Of a stretch of 64,000 nucleotides of DNA, positions 47,369-55,849 are shown piece after piece. The stretch is taken from the NCBI GenBank assembly GCA_964624875.1, contig CAZUZA010000001.1, positions 80,870-144,869 on the forward strand. Reading direction: 5' to 3'. Within the stretch, counting starts at the first letter, position 1. The number at the start of each line of letters is the position of its first letter. This DNA comes from Atopostipes sp964624875. GTDB lineage: Bacteria > Bacillota > Bacilli > Lactobacillales > Carnobacteriaceae_A. Position numbers and translations under genes: made by a program. The notes under the pieces are model-generated. The model had not been told where the DNA came from. It did no database searches and saw nothing but the letters and a program-made list of their open reading frames with translations.

Positions 47369-48748
47369 ATGTCCTCAAATCATATTTCTGAAAAATTAAA
47401 GAAGAAATTACCCAGTAAAAATATTTTCATTAGCTTGTTTCTTATGTTTATTACTTTAACCTTTGGGGCAATAGTTGCTCTTGCAAATGAAAATATGGTA
47501 ATTGTCGAAGCCGAGGTTTTAAACGTTCGATATGGCCCTGGTCTCTCCCACGAGATATTAACGCAAGTTGAAGAAAATGATCGTTTATTTCTTTTAGGTG
47601 AAGAAAATAAATGGTATAAAGTTCGTTTGGGCAATGATTATGTTGGTTGGGTCGCTAGTTGGTTAGTGGACTCCAATGAAATTAATAGTAAAGAACAACA
47701 ATATTTAAAAGTTTCAGGTGAATCCGTCAATATTCGACAGTTTGCAACAACTGATTCTGAAATCATAGGGACTGTTTATCGTGATACGGAATTACAAGTC
47801 CTCTATCAAGACGGTGATTGGTACCAAATATTATATATGGGACGTGTTGCATGGATACATAGTGATTATATTGATCTGATCGATGCACCTGCTGTTGAAA
47901 TGATTGAAACAAATGATGCGTTTGCTTCCGATGTGACATTAGTTGTCATTGGAGATGCAACAGCTACAAATATTCGAAATCAACCATCATTAGATGGAGA
48001 AGCTATTTACACTGCTCATGCGGGTGAGCAATTCGAATATATTGAAAGTATCGATAACTGGTTCCATATTCGTTTAAATGAAACGGAAACGGGTTATGTT
48101 TCGGATACCGTCGCTTCAATCCCGATGACTCAAACTGAAATTGATGAAACGAATTCAATTGCTACAGCATCAAACGTCGCTCAATATGCACGTACAGCTA
48201 CAAACTTGTCTGAAGCAACTATCGTAATTGATGCTGGCCATGGTGGTTATGATCCTGGTGCTGTTTCAGCTGATGAATCGATTTTAGAAAAAGATATCAC
48301 ACTAAGTACTGCCCTCTTACTGCGTGATCGTTTGTCCGATGCAGGCACAAATGTAATTCTTGCTCGATCACAAGATGATTTTGTCTCTTTAGATGGACGA
48401 GTTCAAATAGCTCATAACAATCAAGCTGATGTATTTATTAGTCTACATTATGATGCAATTGAAGATCCTAACTCAGTAAGTGGTACAACAACGTATTATT
48501 ACTCTGAAGCAAATCTTGAGCTAGCAAACACAGTTAATCGCTATTTAGCTCAACATGGTCCATTGGCTAATAATGGTGTCCGTTTTGGTGATTATTACGT
48601 TTTACGTGCAAATAGACAACCTTCGATTCTACTAGAATTAGGCTATATGAACAACTCTACTGATATCCAACACATTGATTCACATGCCTATCAATCAACT
48701 GTTGTAGAAGCCATTTATTTAGCTCTACGTGAATACTACAGTCAATAA
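47369..48748 (+). CDS. Secreted N-acetylmuramoyl-L-alanine amidase with three SH3b domains
   Basis: A cell-wall hydrolase that cuts the bond between muramic acid and the stem peptide. 459 residues: signal or anchor segment (about 20-40), three bacterial SH3 wall-binding domains (about 43-100, 112-170, 185-250; each with a VNIR-type start), and a zinc Amidase_3 domain with IDAGHGGYDPGA, a SLHYDA motif and a C-terminal LLELGYMNN. A strong AAAGGAGG site fixes the ATG at 47369; the frame is open 117 bases further upstream without a site. Divergent from hisS, convergent with rel-dtd. Confidence 0.92.
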   Translation: MSSNHISEKLKKKLPSKNIFISLFLMFITLTFGAIVALANENMVIVEAEVLNVRYGPGLSHEILTQVEENDRLFLLGEENKWYKVRLGNDYVGWVASWLVDSNEINSKEQQYLKVSGESVNIRQFATTDSEIIGTVYRDTELQVLYQDGDWYQILYMGRVAWIHSDYIDLIDAPAVEMIETNDAFASDVTLVVIGDATATNIRNQPSLDGEAIYTAHAGEQFEYIESIDNWFHIRLNETETGYVSDTVASIPMTQTEIDETNSIATASNVAQYARTATNLSEATIVIDAGHGGYDPGAVSADESILEKDITLSTALLLRDRLSDAGTNVILARSQDDFVSLDGRVQIAHNNQADVFISLHYDAIEDPNSVSGTTTYYYSEANLELANTVNRYLAQHGPLANNGVRFGDYYVLRANRQPSILLELGYMNNSTDIQHIDSHAYQSTVVEAIYLALREYYSQ

Positions 48749-48759
48749 GAAGACTTTTA

Positions 48760-48790
48760 CAGCACTCAATTCATTTTGAGTGCTTTTTTA
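48760..48790 (+). terminator. Terminator of the amidase gene
   Basis: AGCACTCA/TGAGTGCT stem followed by six T. Confidence 0.85.
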
Positions 48791-48795
48791 ATGAC

Positions 48796-48821
48796 AAAAA
48801 GCGATCCTTATCGGATCGCTT
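48796..48821 (-). terminator. Terminator of rel-dtd
   Basis: AAGCGATCC/GGATCGCTT stem with T run on the minus strand. Confidence 0.85.
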
Positions 48822-48831
48822 AGGATTTTGG

Positions 48832-49278
48832 TTATTTATTTTTAGAATCGATTAAAATAGTTACCGGACCATCATTGACTAATGATACATCCATATCGGC
48901 ACCGAACACACCCGTCTCTACTTTAAAGCCTTCATCACGTAGATTTTGGTTTAATTCTTCATAGAGTTTATCGGCAATATCTGGTTTAGCCGCTTTTATA
49001 AAGCTCGGTCGGTTTCCTTTTTTTGTATCGGCATGAAGTGTAAATTGTGAGATTGATAAAATTTCACCATTCACTTCTTTTAAAGATAAGTTCATTTTCC
49101 CAGCTTCGTCTTCGAAAATACGCATGTTAGCAATTTTACGGGTTAAGTAAGCCACATCTTCATTTGTATCTTCTTCCTCTACACCAACTAGTAAAAGAAA
49201 TCCTTTATTGATAACGCCACTTTCGACACCATCCGCTACTACTTTTGCTTTTGATACTCGTTGAATAACAACTCTCAC
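48832..49278 (-). CDS. dtd: D-aminoacyl-tRNA deacylase
   Basis: Removes D-amino acids (and glycine) wrongly attached to tRNA. 148 residues; the SQFTLHADTKKGNRPSF motif and the GPVTILID motif with the cross-subunit Gly-Pro are intact. The start is GTG with GGAAG about 10 bases upstream. It follows rel by 23 bases, a conserved Firmicute pair. Confidence 0.96.
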   Translation of the reverse strand: MRVVIQRVSKAKVVADGVESGVINKGFLLLVGVEEEDTNEDVAYLTRKIANMRIFEDEAGKMNLSLKEVNGEILSISQFTLHADTKKGNRPSFIKAAKPDIADKLYEELNQNLRDEGFKVETGVFGADMDVSLVNDGPVTILIDSKNK

Positions 49279-49301
49279 TTCGTTTGCACTTCCTTAATCT
49301 A

Positions 49302-51503
49302 TTACAATATGATACGTCGTATGGAATAAACATCTGGTACTTGGTTTAGCTTATCGATAATTCGCTCAAGTTCTTCCGTATTATGAATACCGATTGTCAC
49401 GCGCATCGTAGCCATTTGATTATTATCTACGCGACCATTTACGTTACTTAAGCGATTCGTTAAACTATTAACCACTTCTAAAATATCGTTTAATAAGCCT
49501 GAACGATCGAATCCGACAATTTCTAAATCAGAATCATAGATTTTATTTGTCCTTTTATCTTCCCATTCAACTTCGATTAAACGAGGACTAATTTCTTCAT
49601 TATTTGTGACATTTGGACAGTCTTTGCGATGAACAGAAATGCCCCGACCACGTGTAATGTAACCTACAATTTCATCTCCAGGTACCGGGTTACAGCATTT
49701 ACTTAGACGTAATAATAAGTTCTCTGTATCTTCAACAACGACACCATCTTCATGATGAATCGTTAATTTCTCCGGCTCTTTTTCAACGGGTTTGGTCGTA
49801 TTAGATAAGGTTTCTGGACTCTTGCTACGTTTCTTGCGTGCCTCTTCCGTCAGTCGATTCACAACCGTCAGTGGACGGACTTCGTTAAAACCAATCGAAG
49901 CGTATAAACTATCGCTATCTTTGTAGTTAAACTCATTGGCTTGTTCTTTAATTTTATCATCCGTCATAAATTCTTTTGGATTAAATTCTTGTTCGGTTAT
50001 TAACTCGGCAATAATTTTCTTTCCATTTTCAATCGCATCTTCAATCTCTTGCACTTTGAAATAACGACGAATCTTATTGCGCGCTTTCGATGTATTTACA
50101 AATTTCAACCAATCGCGGCTCGGACCTGGGGATGATGAAGACGTGATAATTTCAACAATATCCCCCGTTTTAAGTTTGTAGTTTAATGGAACAATTTTCC
50201 CATTTACTTTCGCACCCGTTGAATGGTCTCCAACTTCAGAGTGGACATGGTACGCAAAGTCAAGCGTACTTGCCCCATCTGGCAGCTCCATAACATCGCC
50301 ATTTGGTGTGAATACATAGACGTTATCGGTAAAGAAATCTTGTTTAATAGAATCCATAAAGTCTGATGCATCACTTGCTTCATCTTGTAGTTCGATAATA
50401 TCCCTAAACCAAGACAGTTGCTCACCTAGTTCATTGTTTTGAACTTTCGTCGTAACCCCTTCTTTATAAGCCCAGTGTGCTGCAACCCCGTACTCTGCTA
50501 CTTCATGCATTTGTTGTGTACGGATTTGAACTTCTAAAGGTGTGGCTTTAGGTCCTAAGACAGTCGTATGCAAGGATTGGTACATATTTGCCTTTGGCAT
50601 TGCAATATAATCTTTAAAACGTCCCGGCATCGGCTTCCATTGGGTATGAATCGCACCTAGTACGGCATAACAATCTTTGATTGAATCGACAATTACGCGA
50701 ATCGCTAGTAAATCATAGATTTCCTCAAATTGTTTGCGCTGGTCTTTCATCTTTTTATAAATGGAATAAATATGCTTTGGTCGCCCGGTAATTTCGGCAT
50801 TTATATCTAATTCTTCAATCGCTGAGTTGATCGCGTTAATGGAATCTTGAATATATTGCTCACGGTCTTCTCGACGCGAGTCCATCAAGTTTACAATTCG
50901 ATAAAATTGTTGTGGATTTGTATAACGTAAGGCTAAGTCTTCTAGCTCCCACTTTATACGAATCATACCTAAGCGATCAGCTAAAGGTGCATAAATTTCT
51001 AATGTTTCATTGGATATTTCAACTTGTTTTTCAACGCGGTGAAACTTTAACGTTCGCATATTGTGTAGTCGGTCAGCTAATTTAACTAAAATAACACGCA
51101 CGTCTTGCGCCATAGCCAACAGCATCTTACGATGGTTTTCAGCTTGGTGTTCTCTTTTCGATGTAAATTTAAACTTGCCTAATTTCGAGACTCCTTCGAC
51201 TAAGTCTGCTACTTCTGTTGTAAATTCTCGTTCGATGTCTTCGTAGGTATATTCTGTATCTTCTACGACATCATGCAAAAAACCCGCTGCTACTGTTACA
51301 GGATCCATGTTAATCTCTGCAAGTATTCCTGCTACTTGTATCGGGTGTATAATATATTCTTCTCCAGATTTACGCATTTGCCCACCATGTGCTTTGGCAG
51401 CAAGTTGATAAGCTTTATTTACAAACTTAACGTGCTCACTGTTCATATAGGTCAAACAAATTGCAATAACTTCTTGTGCTGTATAATTTGCTCTTCTTGA
51501 CAT
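49302..51503 (-). CDS. rel: Bifunctional (p)ppGpp synthetase/hydrolase Rel
   Basis: Master enzyme of the stringent response. 733 residues: HD hydrolase domain (FLHDVVEDTEYTYED, active-looking), synthetase domain with GRFKDYIAMPK near residue 293 (RxKD, the mark of bifunctional Rel enzymes), TGS domain, zinc-finger segment (CCNPVPGDEI) and C-terminal ACT domain. Frames are open to 51536, but GAAGG lies 8 bases before the ATG at 51501-51503, giving MSRRANYTAQ. It has its own consensus promoter and is cotranscribed with dtd. Confidence 0.96.
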   Translation of the reverse strand: MSRRANYTAQEVIAICLTYMNSEHVKFVNKAYQLAAKAHGGQMRKSGEEYIIHPIQVAGILAEINMDPVTVAAGFLHDVVEDTEYTYEDIEREFTTEVADLVEGVSKLGKFKFTSKREHQAENHRKMLLAMAQDVRVILVKLADRLHNMRTLKFHRVEKQVEISNETLEIYAPLADRLGMIRIKWELEDLALRYTNPQQFYRIVNLMDSRREDREQYIQDSINAINSAIEELDINAEITGRPKHIYSIYKKMKDQRKQFEEIYDLLAIRVIVDSIKDCYAVLGAIHTQWKPMPGRFKDYIAMPKANMYQSLHTTVLGPKATPLEVQIRTQQMHEVAEYGVAAHWAYKEGVTTKVQNNELGEQLSWFRDIIELQDEASDASDFMDSIKQDFFTDNVYVFTPNGDVMELPDGASTLDFAYHVHSEVGDHSTGAKVNGKIVPLNYKLKTGDIVEIITSSSSPGPSRDWLKFVNTSKARNKIRRYFKVQEIEDAIENGKKIIAELITEQEFNPKEFMTDDKIKEQANEFNYKDSDSLYASIGFNEVRPLTVVNRLTEEARKKRSKSPETLSNTTKPVEKEPEKLTIHHEDGVVVEDTENLLLRLSKCCNPVPGDEIVGYITRGRGISVHRKDCPNVTNNEEISPRLIEVEWEDKRTNKIYDSDLEIVGFDRSGLLNDILEVVNSLTNRLSNVNGRVDNNQMATMRVTIGIHNTEELERIIDKLNQVPDVYSIRRIIL

Positions 51504-51571
51504 TCCAGACACCTTCTTTTTCCGACTCATATTCATGAAAACTAGCTCTCATCATGCCAGTTCTTCTCTTC

Positions 51572-51600
51572 ATTATAGCGATTATGCTAGTTTGTTTCAA
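51572..51600 (-). promoter_or_regulatory. Promoter for rel-dtd
   Basis: Minus strand TTGAAA (51595-51600), 17-base spacer, TATAAT (51572-51577). Confidence 0.8.
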
Positions 51601-51626
51601 ACTATTCCTTTTCGAATAAAAATAGT

Positions 51627-51680
51627 AAAAACTCTCACATATAGTTACCGAGTTTGAGCCGGGCTATGTGTGAGAGTTTT
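51627..51680 (-). terminator. Terminator of deoC
   Basis: AAAACTCTCACACATAG paired with CTATATGTGAGAGTTTT, T run on the minus strand. Confidence 0.8.
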
Positions 51681-51695
51681 GATTTTAATTATGAT

Positions 51696-52358
51696 TTATT
51701 TAGCTGCTTCTGCGCCTTCTACGATTGCGATACCACTTGATGCACCAATTCTTGTTGCACCCGCATCGATCATAGCAATAGCGTCTTCGTATGAACGTAC
51801 GCCACCTGAAGCTTTAACACCCATTTTTGGTCCGACAGTTGCACGCATTAATTGAACGTCTTCTAACGTTGCGCCACCTGTTGAGAAACCAGTTGATGTT
51901 TTCACGAAATCTGCGCCAGCTTCTTTCGATAACTCGCTTGCACGAATTTTTTCAGATTTTGTTAATAATGACGTTTCGATGATAACCTTAACAATTGCTT
52001 TTCCAGCAACTGCGTCAACTACCGCTTTGATGTCATTTAATACTGTGTCATAATCTTCGTTCTTTAATGCACCGATATTGATAACCATATCAACATCCGC
52101 TGCACCTTTTTCAACAGCTTGCTTTGCTTCAGCTGCTTTCATTTCAGGAGTGTTCGCTCCTAATGGGAAACCAATAACAGTTGTAACGCCTACATCTGTA
52201 CCTTCTAGTAATTCTACTGCGTAATCAACCCATACTGGATTAATACATACTGTTTTAAAATCATAATCTCTAGCTTCTTGACATAGCTTTTCTACTTCAT
52301 CCGCTTTTGCATCTGCTTTTAGTAAAGTATGATCAATATATTTTGCAATTTTTTCCAT
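51696..52358 (-). CDS. deoC: Deoxyribose-phosphate aldolase
   Basis: Splits 2-deoxyribose 5-phosphate into glyceraldehyde 3-phosphate and acetaldehyde, in deoxynucleoside breakdown. 220 residues; the Schiff-base Lys is in DFVKTSTGF and the second Lys in VKASGGVRS. AGGGG lies 9 bases before the ATG at 52356-52358, preferred over the upstream Met at 52388. It lies 50 bases after prmA and before a terminator. Confidence 0.96.
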   Translation of the reverse strand: MEKIAKYIDHTLLKADAKADEVEKLCQEARDYDFKTVCINPVWVDYAVELLEGTDVGVTTVIGFPLGANTPEMKAAEAKQAVEKGAADVDMVINIGALKNEDYDTVLNDIKAVVDAVAGKAIVKVIIETSLLTKSEKIRASELSKEAGADFVKTSTGFSTGGATLEDVQLMRATVGPKMGVKASGGVRSYEDAIAMIDAGATRIGASSGIAIVEGAEAAK

Positions 52359-52408
52359 TAAAAATAGCCCCTTTTTTGTTCTTTTCATTATTTATTGATA
52401 AACGTGCG

Positions 52409-53353
52409 TTACTCTCGTGATTTCTCTGCTGTAATAGAGATCCAATCTTTCATTTGATTAATTTGCTTAATCTTAAAACCAGCCTCTAATAACGGTTGAA
52501 TCACATCATCTTTTTGGCTTGTAATAATACCTGAAGCGATAAATGATCCACCTGGTCTTAATGCACGCATAGCATCTGGAATCAACTCAATCACAATTCC
52601 AGCTAAAATATTCGCTACGATAATATCCGCTTCAATTGTAACATCTTTTAATAAATTATTCTCGGTAATTATAATATCGGACGTTAAATTATTTAAGGCA
52701 ATATTACTCTTAGCAGACGCCACAGCCATTTCATCCAGATCGTACGCATGAACTGTTTTTGCCCCCAATAAGCTGGCAGCGATTGTCAGAACACCTGAAC
52801 CTGTCCCGACATCTAAAACGTCCTCATTGCCACGCATTTCCATTTCTAAAGCCTGTACACAGAGTTGTGTTGTCGGATGGGTACCTGTCCCAAAAGCTAA
52901 ACCTGGATCCATAATAATCAACTTTTCATCTTCGTTTACTTTTTGGTAATCTTCCCACTCTGGAACGATGGTTAAGTAACGCGTCACTTGCACCGCATGG
53001 TAAAATTCTTTCCACTTCTCATTCCAGTCCTCATCCGCAATAATAACCGACTCAACTGCGAACTTATCCACCTTTAAATCTAATTCCTTTAACGCTTCTA
53101 GTTTTTCGTGCAGTTTCTTCTCCAGTTGGCTATCTATTGTTTGGGCATCAAAATATCCTTTCACAATAACGCCTTCTGCTGGAAAATCATTTTCATCTAA
53201 TTCCCATAACGTATCAAACCCATACTCAGGCAAAGCCACAAAATCATGACGGTCAACAATGCTAACGCCATTCGATCCTAGCTCCATTAATATTTCGGAA
53301 ACACTGTTTTCTGCTTCCTTATTAATGTGTACACTAAACTCTTTCCACTCCAT
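52409..53353 (-). CDS. prmA: Ribosomal protein L11 methyltransferase
   Basis: Methylates lysines and the N-terminus of L11 using S-adenosylmethionine. 314 residues, with the SAM-binding DVGTGSGVLTIAASLLGA, FGTGTHPTT and IIVANILAGI motifs. Its 5' end overlaps the upstream DUF3013 gene by 20 bases, so translation is coupled. GGTCC-rich sequence precedes the ATG (AGGACCAGGAAG). Confidence 0.96.
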   Translation of the reverse strand: MEWKEFSVHINKEAENSVSEILMELGSNGVSIVDRHDFVALPEYGFDTLWELDENDFPAEGVIVKGYFDAQTIDSQLEKKLHEKLEALKELDLKVDKFAVESVIIADEDWNEKWKEFYHAVQVTRYLTIVPEWEDYQKVNEDEKLIIMDPGLAFGTGTHPTTQLCVQALEMEMRGNEDVLDVGTGSGVLTIAASLLGAKTVHAYDLDEMAVASAKSNIALNNLTSDIIITENNLLKDVTIEADIIVANILAGIVIELIPDAMRALRPGGSFIASGIITSQKDDVIQPLLEAGFKIKQINQMKDWISITAEKSRE

Positions 53354-53882
53354 CTTCCTGGTCCTCCTTGAATTGCTCTACAATGGATTTTTCATTATCC
53401 GCCGTAAAAGTTCGTTTATTGGTCGAATAACGATTTGTCGCCTTTAGCGTTTCGACTGTTTTTTGCATATTCATTTCATTCCACTGTAACTCAAACGCAC
53501 CTTGACTATCATCCAATAAAAATTCGCGTAATTTAATAAAGGAACCTGAAACGACAATATTCAATTGCTTTAAAAAAGCATCGACTAAGCCCTCATCAAT
53601 CCCTTCCTCTGGGTGAAATGGGATAGCATTAAAATAATTTTGTGGTAGTAGACGATGATTTGTTTCATCATAGAAGCAAACCACATCCTCAAATTGTAGA
53701 ATATTTGTTTTATTGACTTGTCCATTAATGTCTTGCACAAAACGCTCGGCTTCTGTATCAACTGTAATGACAAAATAAATTTCTAGCGCTCGTTTATGAC
53801 TATCTAATACGATTCGCCATTGGTAATTTTTTGCTTCGCGCATCATTTTCTCATGCACATATTTCGTGAGATCTTTTTCCAC
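53334..53882 (-). CDS. DUF3013 family protein
   Basis: 182 residues of unknown function, matching the Lactobacillales-restricted DUF3013 family by sequence character and by its place immediately upstream of prmA. No membrane segment and no recognisable catalytic motif; acidic overall. The GTG start has GAGGAG 9 bases upstream. The overlap with prmA suggests a link to ribosome modification, but that is only context. Confidence 0.8.
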   Translation of the reverse strand: MEKDLTKYVHEKMMREAKNYQWRIVLDSHKRALEIYFVITVDTEAERFVQDINGQVNKTNILQFEDVVCFYDETNHRLLPQNYFNAIPFHPEEGIDEGLVDAFLKQLNIVVSGSFIKLREFLLDDSQGAFELQWNEMNMQKTVETLKATNRYSTNKRTFTADNEKSIVEQFKEDQEDGVERV

Positions 53883-53984
53883 TGTTAGATACTCCTCTAC
53901 ATGTTTTTATTATTTTAACATATTTTTAGACCCTTCCCCATAATTACTCATTCATTTATACGCAAAATAATCATTTTGTTCCCC

Positions 53985-54013
53985 TTGACTAATATTCAGC
54001 TATTTTTTATAAT
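53985..54013 (+). promoter_or_regulatory. Promoter for umuC-yolD
   Basis: TTGACT (53985-53990), 17-base spacer, TATAAT (54008-54013). Predicted start near 54020, inside the LexA-like box. Confidence 0.8.
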
Positions 54014-54019
54014 AATAAC

Positions 54020-54033
54020 CAAACATACATTCG
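54020..54033 (+). promoter_or_regulatory. LexA/DinR-like SOS operator
   Basis: CAAACATACATTCG matches the Bacillus-type LexA box CGAACnnnnGTTCG at 8 of 10 specified bases. It lies just downstream of the -10 element, covering the predicted transcription start, a standard repressor position. Confidence 0.65.
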
Positions 54034-54059
54034 GTTAACGCGAACAGGAGGTGAAGATT

Positions 54060-55376
54060 GTGACGCTAAATAAAGATGGTGTATTCTATTTGGACTATTC
54101 AAACGAACCACGAAGAGATATTTTATGTATTGATATTAAATCATTTTTTGCAAGTGTAGAAGCCGTTGAAAGAAACCAAAATCCTTTGACTGCTAAGATT
54201 GCTGTTGTGAGTAAGCCAGATAATAATGGTGGTTTAGTATTAGCCGCCTCCCCTCGTGTCAAAGAAAAATACAATGTGCGCACTGGAACACGGGTTTATG
54301 AACTGCCTAAACGTTCATCCATTCAAATCGTTGAACCAAGAATGGCCTTATACCTTAAGAAAAACTTAGAAATCATTGAAATCTTCAAACGTTACGTTTC
54401 TATGCAAGACTTGCATGTTTATAGTATCGATGAATCTTTTTTAGACGTCACCCATTCCCATGCACTTTTTGGGAGCTCTGCTGAGATTGCCACGAAAATT
54501 CAATACGATATTTGGCATGAGCTGGGATTAATTGCCACTATTGGTTTAGGTGACAATCCCCTTTTGGCTAAACTAGCCCTAGATCACCAAGCCAAAAGAG
54601 ACTTTTCCAATCAGTATCAAGCGTATTGGAGTTATGAGCTAGTCCCCCAAACGATTTGGCGTATCCAAGAATTGACGGATTTTTGGGGCATTGGCTCTAG
54701 AACGAAAGTTAAATTAAATCGCTTGGGTATCGATAGCTTATATGATTTAGCTCAATACGATATGCAAAAAATAAGAAGTCGTTTTAATGTTATTGGAGAA
54801 CAGCTTTTTTTCCACGCCCACGGCATTGATCGAACGATTTTATCTGATAAATTCGTTCCGAAAGAAAGTTCCTTTTCAAAAAACCAAATACTGAATCGGG
54901 ATTATTATGATCCATACGACGTCGAGGTCGTTATTCGTGAAATCACCGAAGAAAATGCGCTGCGTTTGCGAAAACATGCCCTGACAACAAGTACGGTTAA
55001 GCTAACCATCGGCTACTCTAAACATACGGCAGAACCTGGTTTTAGCCACCAGCTTGCCATCGAGGCAACGGACTCCTCTAAAAAGTTAGTCGACTATATG
55101 ACACGCTTGTTTCGTAAACACTATACTTCGCACCCTGTACGTGTCATTAATGTCACCTTTCATAAGATTGCGCCTAAACAGGACTATCAAATCAATCTAT
55201 TTGAAACGGTGGAAGACGTATTAAGTGATGAACGTTTGGATGAAGCGATTGATTTAGTGCGTGAAAAATATGGCTACACATCTCTTCTACATGCCAGTAG
55301 TCTACTTAAAAATGGGATGGCTATCCAACGTAGTAAATTACTTGGTGGCCATCAAGCCGATACAAAACATACATAA
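54060..55376 (+). CDS. umuC: Y-family DNA polymerase (UmuC/UvrX type)
   Basis: An error-prone translesion polymerase of the UvrX/UmuC branch found in Gram-positive bacteria. 438 residues: palm motif CIDIKSFFASVEA with the first metal Asp, SIDESFLDV with the Asp-Glu pair, a helix-hairpin-helix (FWGIGSRTKVKLNRLG) and a little-finger domain. It ends without a usual C-terminal UmuC mucB-like zinc region. The GTG at 54060, 8 bases after AGGAGG, is preferred over the GTG at 54051 that overlaps that site. It is the first gene of an operon with yolD, under a promoter with a LexA-like box. Confidence 0.92.
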   Translation: MTLNKDGVFYLDYSNEPRRDILCIDIKSFFASVEAVERNQNPLTAKIAVVSKPDNNGGLVLAASPRVKEKYNVRTGTRVYELPKRSSIQIVEPRMALYLKKNLEIIEIFKRYVSMQDLHVYSIDESFLDVTHSHALFGSSAEIATKIQYDIWHELGLIATIGLGDNPLLAKLALDHQAKRDFSNQYQAYWSYELVPQTIWRIQELTDFWGIGSRTKVKLNRLGIDSLYDLAQYDMQKIRSRFNVIGEQLFFHAHGIDRTILSDKFVPKESSFSKNQILNRDYYDPYDVEVVIREITEENALRLRKHALTTSTVKLTIGYSKHTAEPGFSHQLAIEATDSSKKLVDYMTRLFRKHYTSHPVRVINVTFHKIAPKQDYQINLFETVEDVLSDERLDEAIDLVREKYGYTSLLHASSLLKNGMAIQRSKLLGGHQADTKHT

Positions 55377-55400
55377 ATGAAACAATAAAGGAGGGATAGT

Positions 55401-55799
55401 ATGTCTAGAAGAGTTGTCCGATTTACTCCTGATCAATTAGGGTATGTCGATCGAGGGAAAGTAAAGTGGCAAGGGCTTATGCTGTCAGATCATTCTGAAG
55501 CCCTTAAGCAAGCCTCACAAAAAGAGGATGCAGTAAATGTCCCAGAAAAGACCGCAATGTCTTTAATTGAAATTAGCAAAATCTTACGTGCAGCCTATTT
55601 GCGAAAACATCCCGTCGCTATTCAAACTAACATTTTACAAAATGGCTCCTACTTTAAAGATGTGTCTTGTATCATTTCAGGTTTTTTCGAAGAAAAAATC
55701 TTTCTCCTCTTAAAGGATGGTCAGCTTGTCGACACCACGCTCGAAGACATTCGCCATATCGAATTCATCGATTCTGATATATGGTATCAAAAGAAGTAA
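55401..55799 (+). CDS. YolD-like protein
   Basis: 132 residues of the YolD-like family, small proteins that accompany UvrX-type polymerases and are thought to act with them in the SOS response, in the manner of UmuD partners. The family core YVDRGKVKWQGLMLSDH is near the N-terminus. A strong AAAGGAGGG site precedes the ATG, 24 bases after the polymerase stop. Cotranscribed with umuC. Confidence 0.85.
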   Translation: MSRRVVRFTPDQLGYVDRGKVKWQGLMLSDHSEALKQASQKEDAVNVPEKTAMSLIEISKILRAAYLRKHPVAIQTNILQNGSYFKDVSCIISGFFEEKIFLLLKDGQLVDTTLEDIRHIEFIDSDIWYQKK

Positions 55800-55830
55800 A
55801 AAATCTCCTCATGTGCTCGATGAGGAGATT
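55797..55830. terminator. Terminator between yolD and the PTS gene
   Basis: AATCTCCTCAT/ATGAGGAGATT stem. The T run is good on the minus strand (ending the PTS transcript) and absent on the plus strand. Confidence 0.75.
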
Positions 55831-55849
55831 GCTTCATTTTATTTTAATT

